The notes under the pieces are model-generated. The model saw only the letters and a list, made by a program, of their open reading frames with translations, made no database searches and had not been told where the DNA came from. A program made the translations under genes and the position numbers. DNA of 64,000 nt from Bradyrhizobium sp. B124 (GTDB lineage Bacteria; Pseudomonadota; Alphaproteobacteria; Rhizobiales; Xanthobacteraceae), in the NCBI RefSeq assembly GCF_038967635.1, contig NZ_CP152413.1, positions 6,328,001 through 6,392,000 of the forward strand, written 5' to 3'. Shown here one piece after another: positions 35,982 through 44,252 of the stretch (position 1 is the stretch's first letter; each line of letters begins with the position of its first letter).

Positions 35982-36320
35982 ATGATCTACAAAATCACTC
36001 CCGCTTCGGCCTGGCGCGAGGCCGAGCGGCAGGGCGTCTACCGGGGCAGTGCAGGCGACAATCGCGACGGCTTCATCCATTTTTCCACCGCCTCCCAGGT
36101 GGCGGAGACCGCGCGCAAGCACTATCACGGGCAGACGGGCCTGTTCCTGGTCGCGGTCGATGCCGATGCGCTCGGCGACGCCTTGCGCTGGGAGCGCTCG
36201 CGCAATGACGAACTGTTCCCGCATCTCTATGGCGAACTCGACCTCGGCGCGGTCACCGAAATCTTCAGCCTTCGCGCGCGCTCCGACGGCGGCCACGACG
36301 TTCCGGAGCTCAAGCCGTGA
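35982..36320 (+). CDS. DUF952 domain protein
   Basis: A 112-residue protein starting MIYKITPASAWREAERQGVYRGS, the usual start of the family; a GTG two codons upstream has better ribosome spacing and is an alternative. DGFIHFSTASQVAETA and ERSRNDELFPHLYGELDL match DUF952, a small family of unknown activity with a fold related to ADP-ribosyltransferase-type proteins. Its stop overlaps the start of pyrD by four bases (GTGA), so the two are coupled. Confidence 0.85.
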   Translation: MIYKITPASAWREAERQGVYRGSAGDNRDGFIHFSTASQVAETARKHYHGQTGLFLVAVDADALGDALRWERSRNDELFPHLYGELDLGAVTEIFSLRARSDGGHDVPELKP

Positions 36321-37414
36321 TCCGTGCCTTCGACGCCTTCTCGCTGCCGCTGCTGCGCTGGTTCGATCCTGAAGATGCCCATCGCATGGCGATCCAGGGC
36401 CTGAAGCTGCTGCCGCCGATCCGGCAGCGGCTGGATGATCCCAAGCTCGCGGTGCGCGCCTTCGGGCTGAACTTTCCGAACCCGATCGGCATGGCGGCGG
36501 GTTTCGACAAGAGCGCCGAGGTGCCCGACGCGCTGCTGCGGCTTGGTTTCGGCTTTGTCGAGATCGGCTCGGTGACGCCGAAGCCGCAGGCCGGCAACCC
36601 GCGGCCGCGGCTGTTTCGCCTCGAGCGCGACGAAGCCGTCATCAACCGCATGGGCTTCAACAATGACGGCGCGGAAGCGGTGCTGCGCCGGCTCGCCGCG
36701 CGCGCCAGCGGCGGCGGCATCATCGGGGTCAATGTCGGGGCCAACAAGGATTCGACCGACCGCGTCGCCGATTATGTGAAGCTGATCGAAACCTTTGCCC
36801 CGGTCGCGAGCTATTTCACCGTCAACGTCTCCTCGCCGAATACGCCGGGCCTGCGCAATCTGCAGCAATCGGCGGCGCTCGACGATTTGCTGGCGCGGGT
36901 GATCGATACCCGTGAGCGCGTGCGCAAGAACGCCGGCGATTCACCGGTCCTGCTGAAGATCGCGCCGGATCTGAGCCTCGCCGAGCTCGACGATGTCGTG
37001 CATATCGCGCGCTCGCGGCGCGTCGACGGCATGATCGTCGCCAACACCACGCTGGCGCGTCCCTCGACCTTGCGCGAGGAGAACCGGGCCAGGGAGCAGG
37101 GCGGCCTGTCGGGCCGTCCGCTGTTCCGCCTCTCGACGCGGATGGTCGCCGAGACCTATGTCCGCGTCGAAGGCGCATTTCCGTTGATCGGCGTCGGCGG
37201 CATCGATTCGGGCGGCGCCGCGCTGACCAAGATCCGCGCCGGCGCCAGCCTGATCCAGCTTTATTCCTCGCTGGTCTACAAGGGCATCGGCCTGGTCGAC
37301 GACATCAAGCGCGATCTGTCCTCGACCTTGCTGCGCACCGGCCGCGACTCGCTGTCGGAAATCGTCGGGGCCGATGCTGCGACCATCACGGCCGAGGATT
37401 GGCCGGTGCGGTAG
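36317..37414 (+). CDS. pyrD: Dihydroorotate dehydrogenase (quinone), class 2
   Basis: A 365-residue FMN enzyme that oxidises dihydroorotate to orotate and passes electrons to ubiquinone (fourth step of pyrimidine synthesis). The N-terminal amphipathic helix region (FSLPLLRWFDPEDAHRMAIQGLKLL) marks the membrane-bound class 2 form. The barrel shows GLNFPNPIGMAAGFDKSAE, FTVNVSSPNTPGLRNLQ with the catalytic Ser, and FPLIGVGGIDSGGAALTKIRAGASLIQLYSSLVY. The start is GTG, overlapping the DUF952 stop. Confidence 0.96.
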   Translation: MIRAFDAFSLPLLRWFDPEDAHRMAIQGLKLLPPIRQRLDDPKLAVRAFGLNFPNPIGMAAGFDKSAEVPDALLRLGFGFVEIGSVTPKPQAGNPRPRLFRLERDEAVINRMGFNNDGAEAVLRRLAARASGGGIIGVNVGANKDSTDRVADYVKLIETFAPVASYFTVNVSSPNTPGLRNLQQSAALDDLLARVIDTRERVRKNAGDSPVLLKIAPDLSLAELDDVVHIARSRRVDGMIVANTTLARPSTLREENRAREQGGLSGRPLFRLSTRMVAETYVRVEGAFPLIGVGGIDSGGAALTKIRAGASLIQLYSSLVYKGIGLVDDIKRDLSSTLLRTGRDSLSEIVGADAATITAEDWPVR

Positions 37415-37418
37415 GGCT

Positions 37419-37504
37419 GTAGCCCGGATGGAGCGAAGCGCAATCCGGGACAGTGTTACCGCGGATAGGGTCCCCGGATTTCGCTTCGCTCCATCCGGGC
37501 TACA
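37419..37504. repeat. Palindromic intergenic element (TGTAGCCCGGATGGAGCG type)
   Basis: TGTAGCCCGGATGGAGCGAAGCGCAATCCGGG mirrors CCCCGGATTTCGCTTCGCTCCATCCGGGCTACA almost perfectly. It lies between the convergent pyrD and MATE genes, 4 bases from each stop region, and probably works as a two-way terminator. Confidence 0.85.
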
Positions 37505-37507
37505 GAG

Positions 37508-38833
37508 CTACGCAGTCTTGAACGACTTCCTCAGCAGCGCCGGATAACGCAGGCCCTGCAACCCGCCGCGCGCGACGTAGAAGCCGAGCAGCGCGATCCA
37601 CAGCCCGGTGTTGCCGAACGAGCTGAGCGCCCACCAGGCGGCGAGGAAGATCGCGAGCGAGGCCAGCATCAAATTGCGCATCTCGCGCGCCCAGGTCGCG
37701 CCGACATAGATGCCGTCGAAGCCGAAGGCGAACACGCCGGGCAGAGGTGCCAGGATCACGAACACCAGGAACTCGCGCGCATAGCGGCGCACGTCCTCAC
37801 TGGTCGTCATCAAATTGATCAGCGCCGGTCCGAACAGCGCGAACAGCACCGACACCACCAGCGCAAAGCCGACACCCCACAGCAGCACCAGCCGGGTCGA
37901 ATCGGCAAAGCCACGTGCATCGCGGGCGCCGAAGGCGCGGCCGCAGAGCTGCTGGGCGGCGTTGGCGAGGCCGTCGAGGAAGAAGGCGCTCACCAGCAGG
38001 AAATTGTTCAGCACCGAATTCGCCGCCAGCGTCACGTCGCCCTCGCGCGCGCCCTTGGCGGTGAAGAACAGGAACACGACGATCAGCGCCGCGGTGCGGA
38101 CCATGATGTCGCGGTTGACGGCCAGCATGCGCATCAGCTTGGCGCGGTCGAACAGCGTGGCCGCAGGAACGGCAAAGCCGCCTTGCGAGATCCGCCACGC
38201 CACGACGATGCCGACGGCAAAACCGGTCGTCTCGGCAAGCACGGCGGCGATCGCGGCGCCTGCAATGCCGGCGCCGTAGACCTGCACCAGCAGCACGGTT
38301 GCCGCCATGTTGATCAGGTTGATCACGATCTGCAGCGCCAGCGCCAGATTGGCGCGCGCCTGCCCGACCAGCCAGCCCAGGATGACGTAATTGGCGAGTG
38401 CCAGCGGCGCCGACCAGATCCGGATCATGAAATACGTTTTGGCCGCGCGCGTGACGCCTTCGCTGCCGCCCATCAGCTGGAATGTAACCGCGGCCAGTGG
38501 CAGCTGCAGCGCGATCAGCGCAGCGCCGATCAGGCCGGCGACGATGAAGCCGCGCACCAGGATCGCGGCATATTCCTGCGGCTCGCCCGCGCCCTGCGCC
38601 TGCGCGGTGAAGGCCAGCGTGCTCATGCGCAGGAAGGCGAACAGCCAGAACAGGCAGTCGAAGATCACCGAGGCCATCGCCACCCCGCCGAGCAGCGCGG
38701 CATCGTCGAGGCGGCCGATCGCGGTGGTCGAGACGATGCCGATCAGCGGCGTGGTCAGGTTGGCGACCATCGCAGGACCGGCGATCGCGAATACCTGGCG
38801 GGTCGTGATCTTTGGGTGGACGGGTGCGTGCAT
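37508..38833 (-). CDS. MATE family efflux transporter
   Basis: A 441-residue multidrug and toxin extrusion protein with about 12 hydrophobic segments. Typical pieces are the N-terminal VFAIAGPAMVANLTTPLIGIVSTTAIG, the LGWLVGQARANLALALQIVINLINMAATVLLV stretch and the central ANSVLNNFLLVSAFFLDGLANAAQQLCGRAFGARD, which resembles the DinF subgroup. It exports cationic compounds using a Na+ or H+ gradient; substrate unknown. Confidence 0.93.
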   Translation of the reverse strand: MHAPVHPKITTRQVFAIAGPAMVANLTTPLIGIVSTTAIGRLDDAALLGGVAMASVIFDCLFWLFAFLRMSTLAFTAQAQGAGEPQEYAAILVRGFIVAGLIGAALIALQLPLAAVTFQLMGGSEGVTRAAKTYFMIRIWSAPLALANYVILGWLVGQARANLALALQIVINLINMAATVLLVQVYGAGIAGAAIAAVLAETTGFAVGIVVAWRISQGGFAVPAATLFDRAKLMRMLAVNRDIMVRTAALIVVFLFFTAKGAREGDVTLAANSVLNNFLLVSAFFLDGLANAAQQLCGRAFGARDARGFADSTRLVLLWGVGFALVVSVLFALFGPALINLMTTSEDVRRYAREFLVFVILAPLPGVFAFGFDGIYVGATWAREMRNLMLASLAIFLAAWWALSSFGNTGLWIALLGFYVARGGLQGLRYPALLRKSFKTA

Positions 38834-38947
38834 GGCTACAGTTGCAAGGAATAGGCGTTTCTATCGCGACATCCGTCGGGCGACCATGCCGGAATTGTAC
38901 TCAGAGCAATGCGGTGGCGGAGGGGCGGCCGACGAGGCATGGCATGG

Positions 38948-39682
38948 TCAGAACACCACGACCATGCCGTCGCTCGCCGCCATGTACGGCAGGTTGTCGA
39001 CGCGGCCGAGCATGTCGTCGCTCATATGGGTCAGCACCACGCGCCTGGCGTTGATGGCCGGCAAATGAGCCTCCAGCGTTTTCAGGCTGAGATGGTTCTT
39101 GACCATCTTGTCGTAGGTATAGGCCTCAGTGATGAAGAGGTCGGCGTTTTGCGCGGCCGGGATCAGCGCGTCGGTCCACTCGGTGTCGGCGCTGTAGCTG
39201 ACGACGCGGCCTTCGGCCTCGACGCGATAGGCGAGAAACGGCCCGCCGGATTCGCCATGCACCACAGGATAGGGCGTCACGCTCACCTCGCCAAAGCTGC
39301 GCCGCTCCCGCGGTGTCAGCGTGACGACGGACAGATCGAAGCGTTGTCTGGTTTTGGAGGAATGCTCGAACATCACCTCCATCACCTCAGGCAGCTTCGT
39401 TTCGATGCCTTGCGGCCCGGCGATCACCAGCGGCCGGGTGCGGCGGGAGAATTGCGCGTCGAGCAGGAAGAACGGCAGGCCGGCAAAATGGTCGCCGTGG
39501 AAATGTGTGATCAGGATCAGGTCGATCGCGTCGCGGTCGATCTCGAGCCGCTTCAGCGCGGGCAGCGAGGAGGCGCCGCAATCGATCAGGAAATTGACGC
39601 GCTCGCCGCTGAGATGGAAGCAGGTGTTGAAGCGGCCCCCGGAGCCGAATGCATCGCCGCAGCCGACAAATTGCAATTGCAT
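38948..39682 (-). CDS. MBL-fold hydrolase, ribonuclease Z-like
   Basis: A 244-residue metallo-beta-lactamase-fold protein beginning MQLQFVGCGDAFGSGGRFNTCF, as in RNase Z and related arylsulfatase-type members. Metal motif THFHGDHFAGLPFFL (HxHxDH), then HGESGG, SYSADTEW and VVLTHMSDDM with further ligands. It lacks the long exosite arm needed for tRNA 3'-end cutting, so it may be a phosphodiesterase or other esterase. It precedes the small DUF6460-like gene's stop by 22 bases on the same strand. Confidence 0.85.
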   Translation of the reverse strand: MQLQFVGCGDAFGSGGRFNTCFHLSGERVNFLIDCGASSLPALKRLEIDRDAIDLILITHFHGDHFAGLPFFLLDAQFSRRTRPLVIAGPQGIETKLPEVMEVMFEHSSKTRQRFDLSVVTLTPRERRSFGEVSVTPYPVVHGESGGPFLAYRVEAEGRVVSYSADTEWTDALIPAAQNADLFITEAYTYDKMVKNHLSLKTLEAHLPAINARRVVLTHMSDDMLGRVDNLPYMAASDGMVVVF

Positions 39683-39704
39683 CGGCTGCGGGCTTTCCCT
39701 GGGA

Positions 39705-40010
39705 TCAGCGGCCGCGCGGTGCGCCGAACAGCCGCGACAACAGCCAGATCGGGACCACGATCACGGCGCCGAGCAGGAAGTAGCGCCACGCCCAGTTGAC
39801 TGCGTCGAAGCCGAAATCCCAGAGGCTCTGGAACAGCCGGCGGACGCTGTACAGAATGTTCCACGGGTCGAGTCCGATCGCGGCGAGCACGACGCCGACT
39901 AGGATCGAGAGCAGGATCAGCCGGAACGCCACCGAGAGCGGCGATCCGCCGAGAAAGCGGTACAGGCCGTCGCTCTGGCCGGCCGGCAAGTCCCGGATGT
40001 TGTCTGGCAT
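39705..40010 (-). CDS. DUF6460-like small membrane protein
   Basis: A 101-residue protein; ATG 40010 has GGAG at good spacing. It reads GGSPLSVAFRLILLSILVGVVLAAIGLDPWNILYSVRRLFQSLW, then a second helix YFLLGAVIVVPIWLLSRLFG. The GGSP...GLDP pattern is, from memory, that of DUF6460, a family common in Bradyrhizobium; function unknown. It is upstream of the RNase Z-like gene and may share its transcript. Confidence 0.65.
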   Translation of the reverse strand: MPDNIRDLPAGQSDGLYRFLGGSPLSVAFRLILLSILVGVVLAAIGLDPWNILYSVRRLFQSLWDFGFDAVNWAWRYFLLGAVIVVPIWLLSRLFGAPRGR

Positions 40011-40107
40011 CACTCTCTCCTCGCGGAATCGCCCGCATTATAGGTCACGGCGCAGCACATGGGAAACCCGTGAGCCGCGATCAATGGCTGCGATGTGGCT
40101 TGCGGGT

Positions 40108-41826
40108 TTAACTTCCTGTCATGGAGATTAACATCCGTTCAAGTGTCTCCAGCCGGTCGGCCTCGCGCGGCGGCTTGTCCCAGCGCAGGCGGCTGATCCG
40201 GGGAAAGCGCATCGCGACGCCGGATTTGTGACGCGGCGAGCGCTGCAAGCCCTCGAAGGCGACTTCCAGCACCAGCCCCTGATCCGGCTCGTGCACGACA
40301 TGCCGCACCGGGCCGAACTTCTCGGTGGTGTTGCGGCGGACGAAGCGATCGATCTGCAGCAGTTCCTCGTCGGTGAAGCCGAAATAGGCTTTGCCGACCG
40401 GCACCAGCTCGTCGCCGGCATCGCCACGAGTCCAGACCCCGAACGTGTAATCGGAATAATAGGACGAGCGCTTGCCGTGGCCGCGCTGGGCATACATCAG
40501 CACGGCGTCGATGATGTGCGGGTCGCGCTTCCACTTCCACCATGGGCCCTTCGGCCGTCCGGGCAGATAGGGCGCGTCGCGCCGCTTCAGCATCACGCCT
40601 TCGACCGCGTCGGCATCGTCGCCGGCGCCCGCGCTCTTCGGATCGGCACGCGCCGCGGCCAGCTCTTCCCAGCTCGCGAACGGGATCGTCGGCGACAGAT
40701 CGATGCGCGGATCGTTCAGCTTGGCGACGAAGGCTTCGAGATGCGCGCGGCGTTCGGTGAACGGCAGCTCGCGCAGATCGTTTTCGCCGTCGCCGAGCAG
40801 GTCGTAGGCGCGCAGATGGATCGGAAATTCCTTGATCAGCTTCGGCGAGACCACCTTGCGGTTCAGCCGCTGCTGCAACACGTTGAAGGTCTGCACGCGG
40901 CCGTCGCGCAGCACCAGCAATTCGCCGTCGATCGCGAATGAAGCATGATGCCGAAAAGTGTGAAGCGGCTTTCGGGAGTCATCATGCTTCAGATCTAGAG
41001 TATCTTGCAGATGCAGCGACGGCACGAGGTCGGGGAAGCTGCCGGTGATGTCCTCGCCGGTGCGTGAATAGAGCCGCGCCTGGACGTGGCCGCGCGCGTC
41101 GTGGCCGGCCACAGCCTGCACGCGGATGCCGTCCCACTTCCATTCCGCGCTGAAATCGGCAGCGTCGAGATTGGCGAAATCGCCATCCTCGATCGCATGC
41201 GCCAGCATCACCGGGCGGAACGGCGTCGGGTCGCTATTGACCGGCTTGTCGCCGCGCCCTTCGAGCCAGGCGAACAATTCGAGATAGGGCGGCGACAGGC
41301 CGGGCCACATCAGCTCGATTTCGTGCGGGTCCTTGTCGTCGAGCGCCGCCGCCGCCGTCTTCGCCAGCCGTGCCGAGATTCCGATCCGCATTGCGCCGGT
41401 GACGAGCTTCAGCAGCGCCCAGCGTCCGGTCTCGTCGAGCTCGTCCAGCCAGCGCGCCAGCTGTGCCGGCAGTTCGGCCTTGCCGAGCGTGCGCAGCGTG
41501 GTGACGACCTCGGTGAGGGTGGGAGGAGGCGGGTTGTTGTGGCCTGGCAGCTCCGCCTTCGGCCACATCAGCGCGACGGTTTCGGAGAGATCGCCGACGT
41601 AATCATAGGAATAACCGAACAGCACCGGGTCGGTGCGTTCGGTGATCAGGTCGCGGATCAAGCCCGGCTTGGCGTGCTTGAACGACAGCGCGCCGGTCAG
41701 TGCCGCCAGCGCGTAGCCGCGGTCGGGATCCTCGGTCTCGCGGAAATAGGCAACCAGCAGCTTGATCTTGTTGTTGCGGCCCGGCTCGTAGGCGAGCCGG
41801 TCGAGCAGTTCGGCAAAGCGGTTCAT
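40108..41826 (-). CDS. ATP-dependent DNA ligase of the ligase-associated repair set
   Basis: A 572-residue ligase matching the cisplatin-damage-response ligase type. An N-terminal helical domain (residues 1-200) precedes the nucleotidyltransferase core with adenylated Lys230 in AEWKWDGIR, then AIDGELLVL (motif III) and the OB domain. The start overlaps the exonuclease stop by four bases (ATGA). Residues about 274-297, just before motif III, are encoded by a palindromic repeat (see 40939-40991) and look like an insertion. It seals nicks, probably in repair. Confidence 0.93.
   Translation of the reverse strand: MNRFAELLDRLAYEPGRNNKIKLLVAYFRETEDPDRGYALAALTGALSFKHAKPGLIRDLITERTDPVLFGYSYDYVGDLSETVALMWPKAELPGHNNPPPPTLTEVVTTLRTLGKAELPAQLARWLDELDETGRWALLKLVTGAMRIGISARLAKTAAAALDDKDPHEIELMWPGLSPPYLELFAWLEGRGDKPVNSDPTPFRPVMLAHAIEDGDFANLDAADFSAEWKWDGIRVQAVAGHDARGHVQARLYSRTGEDITGSFPDLVPSLHLQDTLDLKHDDSRKPLHTFRHHASFAIDGELLVLRDGRVQTFNVLQQRLNRKVVSPKLIKEFPIHLRAYDLLGDGENDLRELPFTERRAHLEAFVAKLNDPRIDLSPTIPFASWEELAAARADPKSAGAGDDADAVEGVMLKRRDAPYLPGRPKGPWWKWKRDPHIIDAVLMYAQRGHGKRSSYYSDYTFGVWTRGDAGDELVPVGKAYFGFTDEELLQIDRFVRRNTTEKFGPVRHVVHEPDQGLVLEVAFEGLQRSPRHKSGVAMRFPRISRLRWDKPPREADRLETLERMLISMTGS
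40939..40991. repeat. Palindromic element inserted in frame in the DNA ligase gene
   Basis: TGAAGCATGATGCCGAAAAG and the rest of this 53-base stretch match the reverse complement of the element at 57481-57532, including the ends TGAAGCATGAT and ATCATGCTTCA. On the ligase strand it is read without stop as part of SRKPLHTFRHHASF. It adds residues between the LHL strand and motif III that homologous ligases are not expected to have. Confidence 0.75.
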
Positions 41827-42899
41827 GTTTCGGCCTCGCCGGCGGGCTGTGCCTCGCCGGTGGGCTCCGCCTCGCCGGTGACCGCCGCCGTCTCGCCTTC
41901 GTCCTCGTCGCCATAGCCGACCAGATCGAGCGGCCGCGCGGCAAGGCCCTTGCTTTTGCACCAATGCACCAGCGCGTCTTCCTGGCCGTGGGTGACCCAG
42001 ATCTCGCCGGCGCCGGTGGCAGCGATCGTCGCCGTCAGCCCGTCCCAGTCGGCATGATCGGAGATCACCAGCGGCAGCTCGATGCCGCCCTGCCGGGCGC
42101 GAGCGCGCACGCGCATCCAGCCCGACGCAAAAGCCGTGACCGGATCGGGGAAGCGCCGCGTCCAGACATCCGATGTCGCGCTCGGCGGCGCCAGCGTGAT
42201 GGTGCCGGCGAGCTCGGCCTTCTTCATGCCGCGCGCCGGCCTGAGCTCGCCGAGCGGAATGCCGCGCTCGTGGTAATAATAGGTGATCTTCTCCATCGCG
42301 CCGTGCAGATAAATCGGCGCGTCGTAGCCGGCCTCGCGCAACAGCGCGATCACGCGCTGCGCCTTGCCGAGCGAATAAGCGCCGACCAGGTGCGCGCGCT
42401 CTGGAAACAGTTTTGCGGACGCCAGCAGCTTCTTCACCTCATCGGCGGCATCGCCATGGCGAAACACCGGCAGGCCAAAGGTCGCCTCGGTGATGAAGAC
42501 GTCGCAAGGGACGAGCTCGAACGGCGCGCAGGTCGGGTCGCGTGCGTCCTTGTAGTCGCCGGAGGCGACGATGCGGGTATCCGTGCAGGTGACGGATATC
42601 TGGGCGGAGCCCAACACGTGGCCGGCGGGATGAAACGTCACCGTGACGTCGCCGAGCTTGATCTCCTCGCCATAAGCGACCGCCTGAGTCGACCCGGCGA
42701 AGTTCTCGCCGTAGCGCAGCCGCATCATGTCGAGCGTTTCCTGGGTCGCGAGCACTGCGCCATGCCCCGCCCGCGCATGGTCGGAATGGCCGTGCGTGAT
42801 CAGGGCTCGCTCGACCGGCCTGACAGGATCGATGTGGAAGCCACCGGGCTTGCAGCAAAGCCCGGCCGGGACGGGCATCAGGATGTCTTGCGGGCGCAT
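41823..42899 (-). CDS. Ligase-associated DNA exonuclease (MBL/beta-CASP)
   Basis: A 358-residue metallo-beta-lactamase-fold nuclease. Start at MRPQDILMPVPAGLCC, where homology begins, 14 codons into the open frame. Metal motif ITHGHSDHARAGH, then HPAGHVLGSAQ and SGDYKDARDP; the beta-CASP region includes GAYSLGKAQRV and VISDHADWDG. It partners the ligase gene, which overlaps its stop codon. The C terminus carries an odd Glu/Gly/Ala tail with repeated GEA units, unlikely to be folded. Confidence 0.93.
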   Translation of the reverse strand: MRPQDILMPVPAGLCCKPGGFHIDPVRPVERALITHGHSDHARAGHGAVLATQETLDMMRLRYGENFAGSTQAVAYGEEIKLGDVTVTFHPAGHVLGSAQISVTCTDTRIVASGDYKDARDPTCAPFELVPCDVFITEATFGLPVFRHGDAADEVKKLLASAKLFPERAHLVGAYSLGKAQRVIALLREAGYDAPIYLHGAMEKITYYYHERGIPLGELRPARGMKKAELAGTITLAPPSATSDVWTRRFPDPVTAFASGWMRVRARARQGGIELPLVISDHADWDGLTATIAATGAGEIWVTHGQEDALVHWCKSKGLAARPLDLVGYGDEDEGETAAVTGEAEPTGEAQPAGEAET

Positions 42900-43045
42900 T
42901 GTCCCTATATAGGCGATCGATCCGCGATGTTTAGCCGTCATCCGCGGGCTTGACCCGCGCTTCCATCTCCGGAAAAAGTTCGTGTTCTAATGGACGGCCA
43001 GACTTGGCCAGGATCCCTAAGACAAGATCGGTTCCGTAAGAAAAA

Positions 43046-43972
43046 ATGGCCCCCCGCCTGTTTCTGTCCTCCGGCGACCTCGTTGCCGACCGCCGCTACG
43101 AGTTCGCGCGCGACCTGCAATTGAAGGGCGATCTGCCGGCTGCCGCCGAGCTGCTCGAACAGGCCATCGAGCTGGTGCCGAAATTCCCGTCGGCCTGGTA
43201 CACGCTGGGCAAGATCCGCCTCGAGCTCGGCCAGCGCGAGGCCGCGATCGCAGCCTTCCGCGCCGCGCGCGATGCCGATCCCGAAGACCGCCATGGCGCC
43301 GGTCTGCATCTGATGCAGCTCGGCGTCGAGGCCATCAGCGCGATGCCGCCGGGCTATGTGCAGACGCTGTTCGATCAATATGCGCCGCGCTTCGAGGCCG
43401 CGCTGGTCGGCGATCTCGGCTATCGCGGCCCGGCGTTGCTGTTCAAGGCGGTGCTGTCGGTGCGCGCCTCTGCGAAGAAGCCGGCGTTCTTCAAGCGCGC
43501 GATCGATCTCGGCTGCGGCACCGGCCTCGCGGCCGCTGCATTCGCGCAGCACGTCGATCGCTTCATCGGCATCGACCTGTCGCCGCGCATGATCGACAAG
43601 TCGCGCGCGACCGGGCTCTATGCCGAGCTCGAGGTCGACGACATGCTGAAGGGCATTTCGGGCAAGCCGGATGCCAGCGCTGAATTGATCCTCGCTGCCG
43701 ATGCGATGGTCTATGTCGCCGATCTCGCGCCCGTGCTTGCCGAGGCCGCGCGCGTGCTGGTGGGCGGCGGCGTGCTCGCCTTCACGACCGAGACCCATGA
43801 CGGCGAGGGCGTCATCCTCGGCGAAGGGCTGCGCTACGCCCACAGCGCAGCTTATGTGCGCGCCTCCGTCGCCGCCGCGGGGCTGACGCTGGCGCTGCTC
43901 GACGACCTCTCGGCGCGCAATGAGGACAACATCCCGGCGCCCGGGCTTGTCGCCGTCGCCGTCAAGCCGTGA
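43046..43972 (+). CDS. TPR-containing SAM-dependent methyltransferase
   Basis: A 308-residue protein with two TPR-type helices pairs at residues about 15-82 (ARDLQLKGDLPAAAELLEQAIELVP, AWYTLGKIRLELGQREAAIAAFRAARDADP) followed by a class I methyltransferase: AIDLGCGTGLAAAAF at 152-166 binds SAM, then IGIDLSPRMIDKSR. The substrate is unknown. It is divergent from the exonuclease gene and interrupts the otherwise linked ligase repair genes. Confidence 0.88.
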   Translation: MAPRLFLSSGDLVADRRYEFARDLQLKGDLPAAAELLEQAIELVPKFPSAWYTLGKIRLELGQREAAIAAFRAARDADPEDRHGAGLHLMQLGVEAISAMPPGYVQTLFDQYAPRFEAALVGDLGYRGPALLFKAVLSVRASAKKPAFFKRAIDLGCGTGLAAAAFAQHVDRFIGIDLSPRMIDKSRATGLYAELEVDDMLKGISGKPDASAELILAADAMVYVADLAPVLAEAARVLVGGGVLAFTTETHDGEGVILGEGLRYAHSAAYVRASVAAAGLTLALLDDLSARNEDNIPAPGLVAVAVKP

Positions 43973-43980
43973 CTGCTTGA

Positions 43981-44111
43981 CCTTCTCCCCTTGTGGGAGA
44001 AGGTGGCGCGAAGCGCCGGATGAGGGGTCTGCATCCGCGGAGACAGACCCCTCACCCGGCTACATCTCGCTCCGCTCGATTTCGCCACCCTCTCCCACAA
44101 GGGGAGAGGGT
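43981..44111. repeat. Palindromic intergenic element (CCTTCTCCCCTTGTGGG type)
   Basis: CCTTCTCCCCTTGTGGGAGAAGG pairs with CCCTCTCCCACAAGGGGAGAGGG, with inner GGATGAGGGGTCTG and CAGACCCCTCACCC arms. It belongs to the same broad family as the elements at 32115 and 45501. It lies between the methyltransferase and the ABC binding protein. Confidence 0.8.
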
Positions 44112-44252
44112 GCCTGGTCATCTGCCGCCCTCAAACTTGAGTCTACACGCTACGCATTTGCCGTGACGCGGCATTGCGCCGCAAAGCCGTGACTTCGCGC
44201 TTGCCCGGCGCAGGGCGGAATGCGAGAGCTTTTCGCCTCAGGGAGAGAAACA

